Shown here one piece after another: positions 19,201-30,309 of a stretch of 64,000 bases of DNA. The position numbers and the translations under genes were made by a program. Each line of letters opens with the position of its first letter. The first letter of the stretch is position 1. The stretch is taken from NCBI GenBank assembly GCA_905221605.1, contig CAJNDS010002491.1:43501-107500 (forward strand). The letters are read 5' to 3'. Under the pieces are notes generated by a model. It ran no database searches. It saw only the letters and a list, made by a program, of their open reading frames with translations, and had not been told where the DNA came from. The DNA is from Symbiodinium natans (lineage: Eukaryota > Sar > Dinophyceae > Suessiales > Symbiodiniaceae).

Positions 19201-22200
19201 GAAAACAAGGGCGGAACCGAGTCAACTCTCGGGAAGGTCTCTGAAGATTGTGGATACTTGAGTGGCTTCACCCATAAACCGCCGAACCCCTAAATTTCTA
19301 GACTAGAGCCCTAAGCCCCAGATCAGGGGGGTTCACGGGGGTTGTAGAAGAGCAAGACTTAGCCGAAATCAATTTTTTGAGGTGAAAGAGTTGAGGAGGT
19401 CTTTAGGCGCTGGCCCTCAAACCCTCAACCCAACAAGCGTTGGGAAGACCATGAATGAAGGGTTGAGGTTTCAGGGTTTAGGGATTCTTGTTTAGACACA
19501 AGCCAATGATGCATAAATAGTCCAGTCCCCACCCCCTTCCGAACAAAAAACACAAACACAACGGCAGTCCACGGAAGCAGTGAGGAGGGTCTCTGATCGT
19601 GGGCCGAAGCACACCTCACCCAGTTCTTCCCAAAACGCTGAACGCTTACAGCCCTTCACAATAGTGCCCTTGGGTCCTATATACCTTGTAACCATAAGCC
19701 CTGTAAAATCTACAAACCCTGATCCCCTGTAACAGCCAATGTAACCCCCCCTCACAGCACAAAAGCCACTCAAAATCCTAACGCCTGAGCCACAAAAAGC
19801 AAACCCAAAAAAAAAAACACAAAATGGCCAACCCGAGAAGAGAACCCCAAAAACACAAACTTAACCAAAACCTTCGAAACCCCTCAACAACCCTAAACCC
19901 TAAACCCTGATTAGAGTCATCAGTGGGCTCTCCTCGGCTACACCTCCGATACTAGGATGACCCTTGAAACCCTCTGAAAATCTTCCTGAATAAGGGAAAA
20001 TACCAAAATGTCTCAAGGGCCTACCGAGTGTAGGATTGGGGGGTCCGGGCCACGGTTTAGGGTTTAGGGTTTAGGGTTTAGGGTTTAGGGTTTAGGGTTT
20101 AGGGTTTAGGGTTTAGGGTTTAGGGTTTAGGGTTTAGGGTTTAGGGTTTACTAAACGTTGTGAACCCTAGAAGGTACTCGGGCACGACCAATTTGAGGTT
20201 TGAAGGGTTCAAACCTTCGGAGTTTGGGTCCTGGGTTGTTGGGTTTAGGGAAGGAGGGTCTAGAGTTTAGGGTTTAGGGTTTAGGGTTTAGGGTTTAGGG
20301 TTTAGGGGATTAAGGGATTCGGAGAAGGGTGTGGAGGTTGACTTGTTTTCCCAGGTTCCGGGTTTGGATGGCGAAGAAAATAGTTACGCCTAAGCCCTGT
20401 AACTCTAACCCCTATCAGCCCTGCAAAGACTCTCTGAGAGTCCACAGATAGCGAGTGTACCATTTGTGAGGATAAATATATTCATAGTAAGACCTAAGAC
20501 TTACTTTGTTGGTAGAGAAAACACTCATGGTAACACCATTGTATATACGATTGACCAGCAGGCAGTATTTCATTCCACTTAGCGGCCCATGGAACTCTTA
20601 TACAAGACCCTAAACCCTAAACCTAAACCGTAAACCCTAAACCCAAAAAACCCTAAACCCGGAACCCTGAACGCTAAGCCCTCAGAGAAACGTACACCGT
20701 GCCTCTAAACCCCTCAAACCCAAAACCCGCAACAAAGATCGGCTTCCGCGGGTCAGCCATGAGCGGGCTGTCTTAAGGCTTTGGGCCTAGCTAGGCTTTA
20801 GGTTTAGGGTTTAGGGTCAAGGGTTGAAGGCTTAAGGTTACGGCCTGGGGCTCAGGTCGCGTTTACCTAGCCCCCGAAACCCTAAACCCAAGCAACCCTT
20901 TAAAGCCCTGAGCCCTTCTTGGGGGGTTCCTGGCGCCGGGTGCAGGGCCAAGAACGGCGCTACGGGCGTTGATTTTCGGGTGTTGGGCGATGACACGAGG
21001 TTTAGGGTTTAGCCCCAAACCCCAAACCCTAAACCCTAAACCCTAAACCCTAAACCCTAAACCCTAAACCCTAAACTGTGAGCTCCGGCTCAGGGTCGGC
21101 AGGGCGAAGATCCGAGGATCTCTGAGCCCTCTAAGCTGTTTTCTTCTTCTTTTTCCCCCCTTTCCCATCCTAACCTGCAAGATGCCAAACGAAAACCATT
21201 TAGGGTTTAGGGTTTAGGGTTTAGGGTTTAGGGTTTAGGGTTGAGGGTTGAGGGTTAGGATGAGAGGGACCCTTGGCTCTCAATAAGGTCCCTGTTTAAG
21301 AGAGCCAGAAGAGGGTTCAGAAGCCCTTATCCTACCTAGGAATTCAAAACAGCCCTAAACCCCAAACCCTAACCCTATAGACCCTAGACCCTAAGACCCG
21401 AAGACCCAAGAGTAACCTCGGAATCAAAAGGGTGCCCTTTTTGGTTTAAAGCTAAACCCCACAAAAGGGAACATGGGCGTACTCTGGGTCCTAGTAGCCC
21501 GAATCCCTAAACCCTAAACCCTAAAACCTTGTAAGAGGGAACGTGGCTGTTGGGTAGGTGGCCTTGGCTCACATGTCCTACGGGTCGATTGCGCAACTCC
21601 CCGTTCATGAGGCGTCTACGCTTAGGTCTCCATAAGAGTAGAACCCTATAAAGAACCACGCCCTGAAACCCTGAATCCCTAAGAACCTAAACCCTGAAAC
21701 CCTGAAACCCTGAACCCTGAAACCCTAAAAACCCTAAAGCCCCTAAACCCTTAACCCTGAAACCCTTAAAACCCTAAACCCTTAAAAACCCTAAACCCTA
21801 AAACCCCTCAACCCGTAACCCTGATCATTGGGCGCCAAACCGAGTTGATTCCATCCGTGTGCCCCTGAAGGCTGCGAAGGCAGCGGCCATCCTGCACTAG
21901 GGGGCCATACAGGGCTTCAAGGCTCGAGGCTTGTGTTAGGGTTTAGGGTTTAGGGTTGAGGGTTGAGGGTTTAGGGTTTAGGGTTTAGGGTGTAGGGTGT
22001 AGGGTTTAGGGTTTAGGGTTTAGGGTTTAGGGATTTAGCTTGGGGCCAGATGAAATCCTAAAAGGGTTTATGGTCCATATTCCCTGATCACCAGTTTTAA
22101 GGGCCCAATTGAACCCAAGGTAATAGTGGTTTTCTACGCCCCAAGATATTCTGCGAAATCTAGTTGGGCCAGAGGACCCAAGCCTTCGAGGCGTTCAGGG

Positions 22201-22368
22201 TGTTAGGGTGCTAGGGTTTGGGATTTAGGGTTTAAGGTTTAGGGTTTAGGGTAGCCACAACAGCCCCCATTAACCGTGAACTCGGCCTCCATGTGCCATA
22301 TCCGCACCGTGCGGTCGTTCGACGCTGTGGCCAGGACTTGGCCTCCCTGAGAGAAGGCCACGGACAAC
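16204..22368 (-). CDS. WD40-repeat protein gene 2, 3' half
   Basis: Seven exons join in phase: 22275-22368, 21841-21891, 19570-19614, 18808-18873, 18225-18260, 17098-17133 and 16204-16230 (3' border approximate). The joined reading has LSVAFSQGGQVLATASNDRT then VRIWHME; DGRCLRSLQGHTDGINS; VCFGPRSETLLTASV; DRTAKIWSTNEGSAVHSLEG; GEVTGARFSPPQ; GSLVATSSVDHD. This is at least three complete WD40 blades. Donors are GT, GT, GA, GC, GT and GT. The 19615-21840 intron is 2.2 kb. Function beyond a propeller scaffold is not indicated. Distinct from WD40 gene 1, since the complete esterase gene lies between them. Confidence 0.8.
17098..17133 (-). CDS. WD40 exon (GSLVATSSVDHD)
   Basis: Twelve codons from ATTCAG| to |GTGAGG. 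It follows FSPPQ in phase and has the LVAT-S-D pattern of blade strand c. Confidence 0.75.
18225..18260 (-). CDS. WD40 exon (GEVTGARFSPPQ)
   Basis: Twelve codons from TTTTGCAG| to |GTGTGG. After SLEGHQ it gives GHQGEVTGARFSPPQ. Confidence 0.75.
18808..18873 (-). CDS. WD40 exon (DRTAKIWSTNEG)
   Basis: It runs AAG|GAC to CAG|GCCAGG, a GC donor. It reads DRTAKIWSTNEGSAVHSLEG then HQ, completing one blade and opening the next. Confidence 0.85.
19570..19614 (-). CDS. WD40 exon (VCFGPRSETLLTASV)
   Basis: Fifteen codons from GGTGAG|GTG to GTG|GACTGCC, a GA donor. It continues INS in phase and is followed by DRTAKIW. Confidence 0.78.
19615..21840. other. Long WD40 intron with exon-like islands
   Basis: The flanking exons join in phase across this interval. 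Inside lie telomeric tracts (20055-20150, 20265-20310, 21017-21075, 21201-21240), an introner-like element (19951-20029), an AT-rich unique segment (20440-20600), an inverted-repeat element (21259-21342) and open minus-strand islands at about 20735-20790 (DSPLMADPRKPIFVAG), 20925-21000 and 21540-21620. Whether these islands are skipped, alternative or nested exons is unknown. Confidence 0.45.
21841..21891 (-). CDS. WD40 exon (LQGHTDGINS)
   Basis: Seventeen codons, GTGCAG|GAT to TCG|GTTTGG, reading DGRCLRSLQGHTDGINS. The GH dipeptide opens the next blade. Confidence 0.85.
22275..22368 (-). CDS. WD40 exon (LATASNDRTVRIW)
   Basis: Ninety-four bases from CCGAG|G TTG to ACG|GTTAATG. It encodes a nearly whole blade: LSVAFSQGGQVLATASNDRT and VRIWHMEAEFT. 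Confidence 0.85.
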
Positions 22369-23516
22369 CTCGGCGCTCGGCGCTTTCAAACCTGGTCTAT
22401 GTGAACCCTAAACCCTAAGCCCCAAAACCCTAAACCCTATTCATGAACCCTAAACCCTAAACCCTATCCATGAACCCTAGACTCGACCCTAAACCCAAAC
22501 CCTAAACCCTATTCATGAACCCAGAACCTTTAAAGATTCGGGATTCGGGGCCTTGAGGAGTTGTCATATGGTGCTCGGGCTTAGGGGTGGAGGGGATCAA
22601 GCTTGGGGTGCGGCTTAGGGCTTAGTGTGTAGGGTTTAGGGGTTAGGGTTTAGGGTGTCGGGGTTTTGGGTTTAGGGTTCAGGGGTTTAGGGGTTTAGGG
22701 TTTAGGGGTTTAGGGTTTAGGGTTTGGGTTTAGGGTTTAGGGTTTAGGGTTTAGGGTTTAGGGTTTAGGGTTTAGGGTTTAGGGTTTAGGGTTTAGGGTT
22801 TAGGGTTCAGGGTTTAGGGTTTAGGGTTTAGGGTGTAGGACTCACAAACCGGGCTTAGGGCTTAGGGCTTAGGAAAGTTTCGGGTTCGGGGCTCTGGTCT
22901 ACCTACTCTGGGGGCCCAAGACCCTATAGATCCCTATGAAGACCGGCACGCTCCCTCACCCCAACAGAAGCCGGACACCAATTCCCAACATCGGCTTAGG
23001 GTTTGGGTTTAGGGTTTAGGGTTTAGGGTTTAGGGTTTAGGGTTTAGGGTTTAGGGTTTAGGGTTTAGGGTTTAGGGTTTAGGGTTTAGGGTTTAGGGTT
23101 TAGGGTTTAGGGTTTAGGGTTTAGGGTTTAAGGTTTAGGGTTTAGGGTTTAGCGTTTAGGGTAGTTTGCTAGGGCCTAAGATTACAGGGTAAACACACAA
23201 AGCCCTATGGCACTCTGCCCTGCATCAGTCAACCTGCCCTAACACCCCTGAAAACCGAACCTTAAATACCAAGCTCCCCCAACCCCCCCCCCCCCCCCCG
23301 CCCCCCCCCCCCCCCCCAAAAAAATGAAAGAAACAAAGTCTACAATAATGATATAAAAAACCCTTTCACGCAGAGTAGAACTTAAGCCCTACACCACCAA
23401 AAAACCCTAGACGCGAACCCCTAAACCTTCAATCCTAAACCCTGAACCCCAAACCCGAAACCCTGAAACCCTAAACCACAAACCCTAAACCCTGCTCACC
23501 CTAAACCCTGTCCCCC

Positions 23517-23579
23517 CCAAAGCGGAGCAATCTCTGCTGCCAGCTGGCACAGGGCCCTGATGTCCCTGGAGGCGCAGCC
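23517..23579 (-). CDS. Exon GCASRDIRALCQLAAEIAPL
   Basis: It starts TTTCCAG| and reads GCASRDIRALCQLAAEIAPL to a telomere-free border near 23517. It lies between WD40-like exons, but the block itself has no recognised family. Confidence 0.5.
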
Positions 23580-24129
23580 CTGGAAAGGTTTAGGGTTTAG
23601 GGTTTAGGGTTTAGGGTTTAGGGTTTAGGGTTTAGGGTTCAGGGTTTAGGGTTTAGGGTTTAGGGTTTAGGGTTCGGGTTCTTAGGGTTTAGGGTCTCAA
23701 GGTTTGAGCGAGCCACCTCTGTGCCAAAAGACGAGTCTTGCGCGCAGGTTTAAGGCAAAAAGGTGCGAGGTGCACGGCGTCAGGCCTGACATAAACCCAA
23801 AACCAGTGGGATCCCAAACCTTTGTTGTGAGCCCCAAACCTTTAAACCCTAAGCCCTAAACCCTAAGCCCTAAAACCCTAAAACCCTAAACCACCAAAAC
23901 CCCTAAACCTTAAACCCTAAACCCCAAACCTTTAAACCCTAAGCCCTAAACCCCCAAAACTCTAAACCACCAAAACCCCTAAACCTTAAACCCTAAACCC
24001 CAAACCCCAAACCCTAAACCCCAAACCCCAAACCCCAAACCCTAAACCCCAAACCCAAAACCCTAAACCCTAAACCCCAAACCCAAAACCCAAAACCCTA
24101 AACCCTAAACCCTAAACCCTAAACCCCAC

Positions 24130-24179
24130 TTCCTGCTGCGAAGTCTCGGCAGCTCAGCGAGCTCATCTCCCAGACCTTC
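24130..24179 (-). CDS. Exon with WD40-like blade end (KVWEMSS)
   Basis: It starts TTTCCCAG|G AAG and reads KVWEMSSLSCRDFAAGSG. The 3' border is either a GA donor or the GT of the following telomeric repeat. Probably part of WD40 gene 2 upstream of 22368. Confidence 0.55.
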
Positions 24180-24484
24180 CTGGGAAAGGGGGGGGGGGGG
24201 GGGGGGCTGAACTACAGAGGCCTTCATACTTGGAGGTTCAGGGTACTTATTAGCCAGTTTAGGGTTTAGGGTTTAGGGTTTAGGGTTTAGGGTTTAGGGT
24301 TTAGGGTTCTCGGAATGATTAGATTACTTGGGCTGTTCAGGGTTTAGGTTTTCGACTTCAGGGTCCACAGGGTTCAGGGCTCAGGGTTTCGAGTTTAGGG
24401 TTCAGGGTCATGTACTTCGAAGCAATCGTGGGGTTTAGGGTTTAGGGTTTATGGTTTGGGGTTTAGGGTTTAGCTGAAAATACC

Positions 24485-24640
24485 CTCCACCCACCCCCGT
24501 TTGCAAGCACGATGCTCGCATGATGGGTTTCAACAGGCTCATATGCTTTGAAGCAAGATTGCACGGCTTTGAGAAATGACGAAGCAACCCATCTTTTGGT
24601 GCCTACAGGGCTCCCTCTCCTCTCGTGGATGGATTGATGC
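24485..24640. repeat. Solo diverged copy of the 33-kb satellite unit
   Basis: CCCCCGTTTGCAAGCACGAT and GCTCGCATGATGGGTTTCAA match the satellite unit (type with CATGATGGG), 8 kb away. It is a single unit. Confidence 0.65.
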
Positions 24641-25076
24641 AATTCCTCTGCGAACCTAGATGTTTCAGACCGGTATTCCACACCCAAACAGTCAAAAACC
24701 CGAAGGCCTAAGCCTAGGCCCCAGATCCCTAAAGGCCCTTCAGGAATCCCAACCGGTCCTAATCTACACTCGGTTGGCCCGTAGAACCCTCTGAAAAATA
24801 TTCCTAAGTATGATCCTCTTGCACCCAAGTAGGGAAAATTAAGATATCCCAAAGGGCCTACCTAGTACGCGAAAGCTGGTGGCAGGGCTTTCAGTCGAGC
24901 ATGTGGCAGTTAAACCCTAAACCCTAAAAACCCTAAACCCTAAACCCTAAACCCTAAACCCTAAACCCTAAACCCTAAACCCTAAACCCTAAACCCTAAA
25001 CCCTAAACCCTAAACCCTAAACCCTAAACCCTAAACCCTCCCAAGGTTCTGAGGCCCCATGGAAAGAAATCGCAGC

Positions 25077-25128
25077 CCAGCCGCGCGGTGCAGTCAAAGA
25101 GCCCAACCGCAAGCAGCTGCAAGTCAGC
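25077..25128 (-). CDS. WD40-like exon (LLAVGLFDCTARL)
   Basis: It runs GTGAG|GCT to CTG G|GCTGCG (GC donor) and reads ADLQLLAVGLFDCTARL, like blade strands c and d. An 18-base copy of its 5' border recurs beyond the telomeric tract at about 25264-25282. A second open frame across the segment lowers certainty. Confidence 0.55.
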
Positions 25129-27394
25129 CTCACGGTGTTTGGGTTTGGGGTTTGGGGTTTGGGGTTTGAAGTTTAGGGTTTAGGGTTTAGGGTTTAGGGT
25201 TTAGGGTTTAGGGTGTAGGGCTTAGGGCTTAGGGTTTGGGGTTAAGAGTTTTTGAGGTTCATGCTGCAAGTCAGCCTCACGTCAGGACCCCTCAAAGCCC
25301 TATGCACCAATATTCAATACTCCGAAACCCCAGAACCTGTACTCTAGGAGGTGTAACATCACACATGTGGCCTGAAACCCTGAACCCTGAACCCTGAACC
25401 CTGAACCCTGAACCCTAAGCCCTAAGCCCTAAACCCTAAACCCTAAGCCCTAAACCCCCCTTGCAAGCTACAGACAACAACCTTCAGAGCCTAAGCTTGA
25501 GACTTCGAAACCCTAGACCATTACCAAGCGTTGGTGCCCTACGAAGCCCAAGCCCTATCGTCCAGGCCTGTGATGCACATCGCACCCTAAACCCTCTACC
25601 CTAAACCCTATACCCAAAACCCAAAACCCTTTGGGGCGTAGGGTGTAGGCCAGCGTGCGGTTGTGAAGGTTTTAGGGGCATAGTAGGGGTTTAGCCCGGA
25701 ACTCTACCCACTCCCCTCCCCCAAAAAAAAACTACGATGATCCTTGCCCTAGGACCCATCAGGGGTACCACTAGCTTGTATTTTGGGAAATCTTCGGGTT
25801 TGGGACATTTGCGTTGGGGTTTTGGAGTTAGGTTACAAGCGTTGCGTGGTGTCTCGGGTTGCGGGTTGGGTGTGTTCAGCTGTCGTCTCTGTTATGTGCA
25901 GGCGCGGAGCTTGAAAATCCAGCGACGTCGCCCACTCACCTTACGATTCGCCAGGCGAGATGGAGAATTCCAGGACCCTAAGGTGCTGGTTTAGGGTTTA
26001 ATTAGGGTTTAGGGTTTAGGGTTTAGGGTTTAGGGTTTAGGGTTTAGGGTTTAGGGTTTAGGGTTTAGGGTTTAGGGTTTAGGATACTTCGGGTCCAGGG
26101 TTTGAACCCTTATCCCTTCCCCCTCATGTAAAACAGGCCCCCCCCCCCCCTCTCCCCTCTCCCTTCTGTGAAACACAGCTACAACCACGCATTCCCCTAA
26201 CACACCGTGCCTTTGGAGTTTAGGGTCTTGTTGAGGGTTGAGGGTTTAGAGTGCTTTAGGGTTTTAGGGCTCATGGGGTTTATGGGCTTTATGCGGTTTA
26301 TAGGCTTATACCCTAAACCCTAAACCCTAAACCCGAAACCCTAAACCCTAAACCCTAAACCCATGCACTTGCACATGTCGAATCATGGAGAGCGTTCGGC
26401 CCTAAGAAGCCCTAAATCCAAAAACCCACGAAAAGCCCCAACAGAAAGCCCTTTAAGCCCCATCATGTACCCTGTAAAGCCTCTAAACCCTCAAAACTAT
26501 ATTTTTAAGGTTTGGGGTTACAAACCCTAATTTGCCCTAGCAGCACTATGTGCAGCCCTGTGCAACAAGCCCTAGAAACCGCCTAAACCCTTCCAGCGGC
26601 CTTGCGCCAGCGACGCGAGATGGTTTCCCTTCTCCTCGGCTGTCGAGGAGCCCGAGGAAAATCAGGGCTTGGCTTTGCGTCTTTGTATTTATCATATATT
26701 TGTTTTTTTTTGAGGGGGGGGGGCTTTCAGGGTTCAGGGTTCTTAGGTGTTGCAGGTGTTTCCGTGCTTGCTGTTTGGTAAAGAGTTGTTTCAGGTATTT
26801 AGGTCTTGGCGTTCAGGTGAGGGTGCAGCGTTTGGAAGTCAAAGGTATGCGAACGTAAATCTGGGGAAGGCAGACTTGCTGGCAGGAGCTTTAGGGTTTA
26901 TAGGGTTCAGGGTTCAGGGTTTAGGGTTTAGGGTTGAGGGTTGAGGGTTTAGGGATCGTAGCTGGTGCAGCTGAACCCTGCCCCTACCTCAGAGGGCGTA
27001 CAGCTATAGCCCTAAGGGTCCATGTACCTAAATAGGTTAGGGTTTAGGGTTTAGGGTTTAAGGTTTAGGGTTTAAGGTTTAGGGTTTAGGGTTTAGGACC
27101 TTTGGGGCCCAGTATTCCCTATTTAGGTGCATGGACCCTTAGGGTAGGGTCTTTAGGGCTGCGGGGGAACTCGTAGCATGCAGAGGGCCTGATAACCCCC
27201 AGCTTTAACATCCGAGCTTGGAAAAACCTCAGCCCGGCTCAGCCCCAACACTCCCAAGCCCTAAGAACCAAATCCCCCTAAACCCTAAGTCCTAAACCCT
27301 AAACCCTGAACCCCAAACCCTGACCCCTCTAAACCCCCTTAAGCCCCAAGTCCTAAAATTAAAGGCACTTCAAAGGCAGCAATCCCCCCCGAAC

Positions 27395-27452
27395 ATCCGG
27401 GCATGGCGCATCCCAGATACGCACAGTGCCATCCGCTGAGGCTGTCAGAAGC
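27395..27452 (-). CDS. WD40 exon (LLTASADGTVRIWDAP)
   Basis: It starts CCGAG|G CTT and ends CCGGAT|GTTCGG. LLTASADGTVRIWDAPCPD is an unmistakable WD40 blade end. An inverted-repeat element of the TACTTGG family begins 39 bases further 5' (27491). Confidence 0.82.
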
Positions 27453-28156
27453 CTCGGATGCTCCCGAAGAACGAAACCCTAAACCTTATCCTTGGAGGTG
27501 ACCAACTATAACTGTACTGATAACTGTACTTATCACCATATTAGGGTATTTAAGGGGCTTACAAATTGGGTTATAAGTACAGTGATAATTGGATAATAAG
27601 TAGCATGAACCTCCAAGTAACTACCCTTTAAGGGATTAAGTAGGAATGAGGTACCCCACATCCCCAGTTTCCCTTTAAGGGATTCTATAAGGGTACCTCA
27701 CTCCCCCATTCCCGACAAGGAACCGTTTTTTTTTTTGGGGGGGGGGGGGGGGAGACAGCTTCTGGGTTAGGGGTTTCAGGGTTCAGGGTTCAGGGTTTAG
27801 GGTTTAGGGTTTAGTGTTTAGGGTTTAGGGTTTACGGTTCAGGGTTTTCCCTAAACCCTAAACCCTAAACCCTAAATCCTAAACCCTGAAGGTTGAAGGC
27901 CTACAGGCTTCAGGGTTGAGGGCTGGGCCATATGTGCCCTTAAGTGTGTAAATCTTGCATACGCCCTACACAACCCAAGGGGTCCATACTTCAGAAGCCT
28001 CAACCCCCTAAACCCTAAACCAACCCTAAACCCCAAACCCGAAACTAACCCTAAACCCAAAAAGCCCTAAACCCAAAAAACCCAAAAAACCCGAAACCCT
28101 AAACCCTAAACCCTTTACAAACCATGTAGAACGCCCCTCAGAACATGGCAAGGCAC

Positions 28157-28198
28157 CGACGCGGCTCACAGCGCACAACGCAAACGTTGTTTCCATCC
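28157..28198 (-). CDS. WD40-like exon (DGNNVCVVRCEP)
   Basis: It runs GCCAG|G GAT to CGTCG|GTGCC and reads DGNNVCVVRCEPR. Placement inside WD40 gene 2 is by neighbourhood. Confidence 0.5.
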
Positions 28199-28374
28199 CT
28201 GGCGTGGGATATTAAAGTACGACCCTAAACCCGAAACCCTAAACCCTAAACCCTAAACCCTAAACCGGCCCTAAACCCTAAACCCTGAACCCTGAACCCT
28301 AAACCCTAAACCCTAACCCCTAAACCCCATACGGCGCTGAGGGGCTCTTGCTGTGGGGGGTTTGGAGCTTACGG

Positions 28375-28445
28375 CCTTCAACTCCCAACATCCCAGAGAG
28401 CAACCCCAATAGAGCGCGGCAGCAAAGAAAGAGAGTTGCATGTGG
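28375..28445 (-). CDS. WD40-like exon (VALWDVGS)
   Basis: Open in two frames; one reads TCNSLSLLPRSIGVALWDVG and fits a blade end, the other has RGHMQLSFFAAALYW. Borders not settled. Confidence 0.42.
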
Positions 28446-28554
28446 CCTCGAGGGCGAACGCCCCTAAACCCTAAACCCTAAACCCTAAACCCCAAACCCT
28501 AAACCCTAAACCCTAAACCCTTAGGAGTTATGAAGGGTTTAGGGATGCTTGGCA

Positions 28555-28613
28555 TCCGAGACGAGCCTGACGCCCGCACTTGCCAGCGTCATGGGCCCAG
28601 CTAGGCAGGTCTC
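28555..28613 (-). CDS. WD40-like exon (MTLASAGVRLV)
   Basis: It starts ACCCGAG| and reads EETCLAGPMTLASAGVRLVS. LAS-G-VRL is like WD40 strands c and d. Confidence 0.5.
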
Positions 28614-28734
28614 CTCGGGTTCGAGTTTAGGGTCTATAGGGTTTAGGGTTTAGGGTTTAGGGTTTAGGGTTTGGGGTTTAGGGTTTAGGGTGTTTTGGGG
28701 CTTAGGGTGTTTAGGATTTTAGCGGTCAAAGCCT

Positions 28735-28800
28735 CGGTGCTACGGCCAAAAGGGAGGGCCCCAGGTGAGGGCTGTAAAGGTTGCGGTCAGGTCAGAAGGC
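28735..28800 (-). CDS. Exon with TATFTALTWGP
   Basis: It starts GACAAG| and reads AEPSDLTATFTALTWGPP. The TALTWGP block resembles the first strand of a WD40 blade. Confidence 0.45.
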
Positions 28801-28939
28801 TCCGCCTTGTCTTGTCTAAACCCTATAAACCCTAAACCCTAAACCCTAAACCCTAAACCCTAAACTTTGGCCCTAAACCCTAAACCCTAAACCCTAAACC
28901 CTAAACCTTAGGCCCTAAACCCTAAACGGGTTTGGGTTT

Positions 28940-29400
28940 TAGTACTTGGGTGGGTGTCAGGGGTAGAAGGATGGTGAGCTGCCAGACTCAGAGAGCCCTT
29001 GGCCCACGGTTTCTGACAGCACGACAGCTCCTCTCCCCTAAGCGATCCCACATCTAGCAGCGCCGGATCTTGAAACCTTGTACAAAAGCGCAACAAAAAA
29101 GCAGCCAAAACCAAAAGTACGCCCAAGAAGAAACACAAAAAAGAACTCCTCACCCTGGAACGTGGGTGGTTGTCAAAATTATCGTCCCTTTTTGGAACTC
29201 AATTTTCGGCACCTAATATTTATTTATACCACAAAAAGGGATCATAACTTTGACAGCCGCCCACATACGCCACCCTGCGCCCCCCTCGATGACGAGACGC
29301 TCCCACCAGTAGCTGGAGAGGGCCGTCGCCCTGCAGCGCACGTGAGTTCATCGTCAGTTGATGGAACCCAAGAATTGGACTTCTATCCCAAGCCAAAGGG
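28940..29400 (-). CDS. Two open segments around a short T-rich intron
   Basis: A T-rich segment 29085-29153 (GTGAGGAG donor, TGTACAAG acceptor on the minus strand) looks like a short ordinary intron. The 3' side reads FQDPALLDVGSLRGEELSCC and onward; the 5' side (29240-29390) reads DGPLQLLVGASRHRGGRR. Plus-strand frames here are also open, so the calls are tentative. Confidence 0.38.
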
Positions 29401-29788
29401 CTGTAGGGTTTCAGGTTCAGGTTGTAGGGTTTCAAGGCTTAGGGTTTCGCACCCTTTTAGCCCCAAACCCTGAAACCCTATAGGTTCCAAATTCAAAGCC
29501 CGAAACCCCAAGCAGAAGCAAGCCCTATTGCAGCCTCCATGTCAATAGCATTCAGCGGAAGGTTCAGCTTGAAATGTTCCCTCTTATGCTATAGTATAAG
29601 GGGGAACATCCCTAGATTCAGCTCACAAGAGGTCAGGCCTTGAATTGAACCGAAACCACCCCAACAAAGCCATTTAAACCCTGAACACCCAAACATGGAA
29701 CCCCAAAAGGTTTCGAGTTTAGGGTTTAGGGTTTAGGGTTCAGGGTTTGGGGTTTACGGCACAATCCTCAAGGTGAAGCACCGGCCAC

Positions 29789-29819
29789 CTGGTCCGGGAA
29801 GAGGCGGGCCACGTGTTGC
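29789..29819 (-). CDS. Exon QHVARLFPDQ
   Basis: It joins NVATL-R-QHVARLFPDQ across a 126-nt intron (29820-29945) whose two ends are near-identical 14-base copies. Donor CAG|GTGGCC. Confidence 0.7.
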
Positions 29820-29945
29820 CTCAGGGTGGCAAGTTTGGGGGAAAGGGTTTAGGGTTTAGAGTTTGGGGTTTGGGGTTTGGGTTTTGGGGTTTGGGGTTTG
29901 AAGTAAGCCCCAAGCCACGCTGAACCCCAAAACCCTCCACCCTGC

Positions 29946-30000
29946 CTCAGCGTGGCGACGTTGTCAAGGGGCCAAAGCCGTATCTCGCCAAGCTGCTCTC
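29946..30000 (-). CDS. WD40 exon (GEIRLWPLDNVATL)
   Basis: It runs GCCAG|GA to CTGAG|GCAGGG (GC donor) and reads EQLGEIRLWPLDNVATL, a blade end. The AG end completes Arg with the first G of the next exon. Confidence 0.75.
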
Positions 30001-30309
30001 CTGGCATTCTGGATCTAGCCCTGCACCCTAAACCCTAAATCTCTAAACCTCTCCTGGCGAAGGCAAAGTCCTCCCTAAAACTCAGCGAGCTATGCACAGA
30101 GTTCAACCCACTGGTTCGTAGTAGGGAATGAGGACATTGGCACCTTATATCCCCCCCCCCCCATCTAAACCCTTAGAGGAATTCTATACGGCACCTGACT
30201 CTCTCCTAGGCCCTAAACCCCTAAACCCTGAACCCTGAAGCCTGAACCCTGAACCCTGAACCCTAAACCCTGAACCCTAAACCCTAAACCCTAAACCCTA
30301 CTCAAGCCA

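Noticed and set aside
24463-24852. 129-codon minus frame
   Set aside because: It runs through a solo satellite unit and an introner-like element; it does not look like one protein.
26530-26700. Exon on either strand (plus ASDARWFPFSSAVEEPEE; minus LLDSRGEGKPSRVAG)
   Set aside because: Both strands are open with similar quality and neither has a family pattern, so no call was made.
28908-29153. Hydrophobic N-terminus RSSFLCFFLGVLLVLAAFLL as a signal peptide
   Set aside because: There is no ATG; the T-rich stretch sits between a GTGAGG donor and a TGTACAAG acceptor, so it is better read as an intron.
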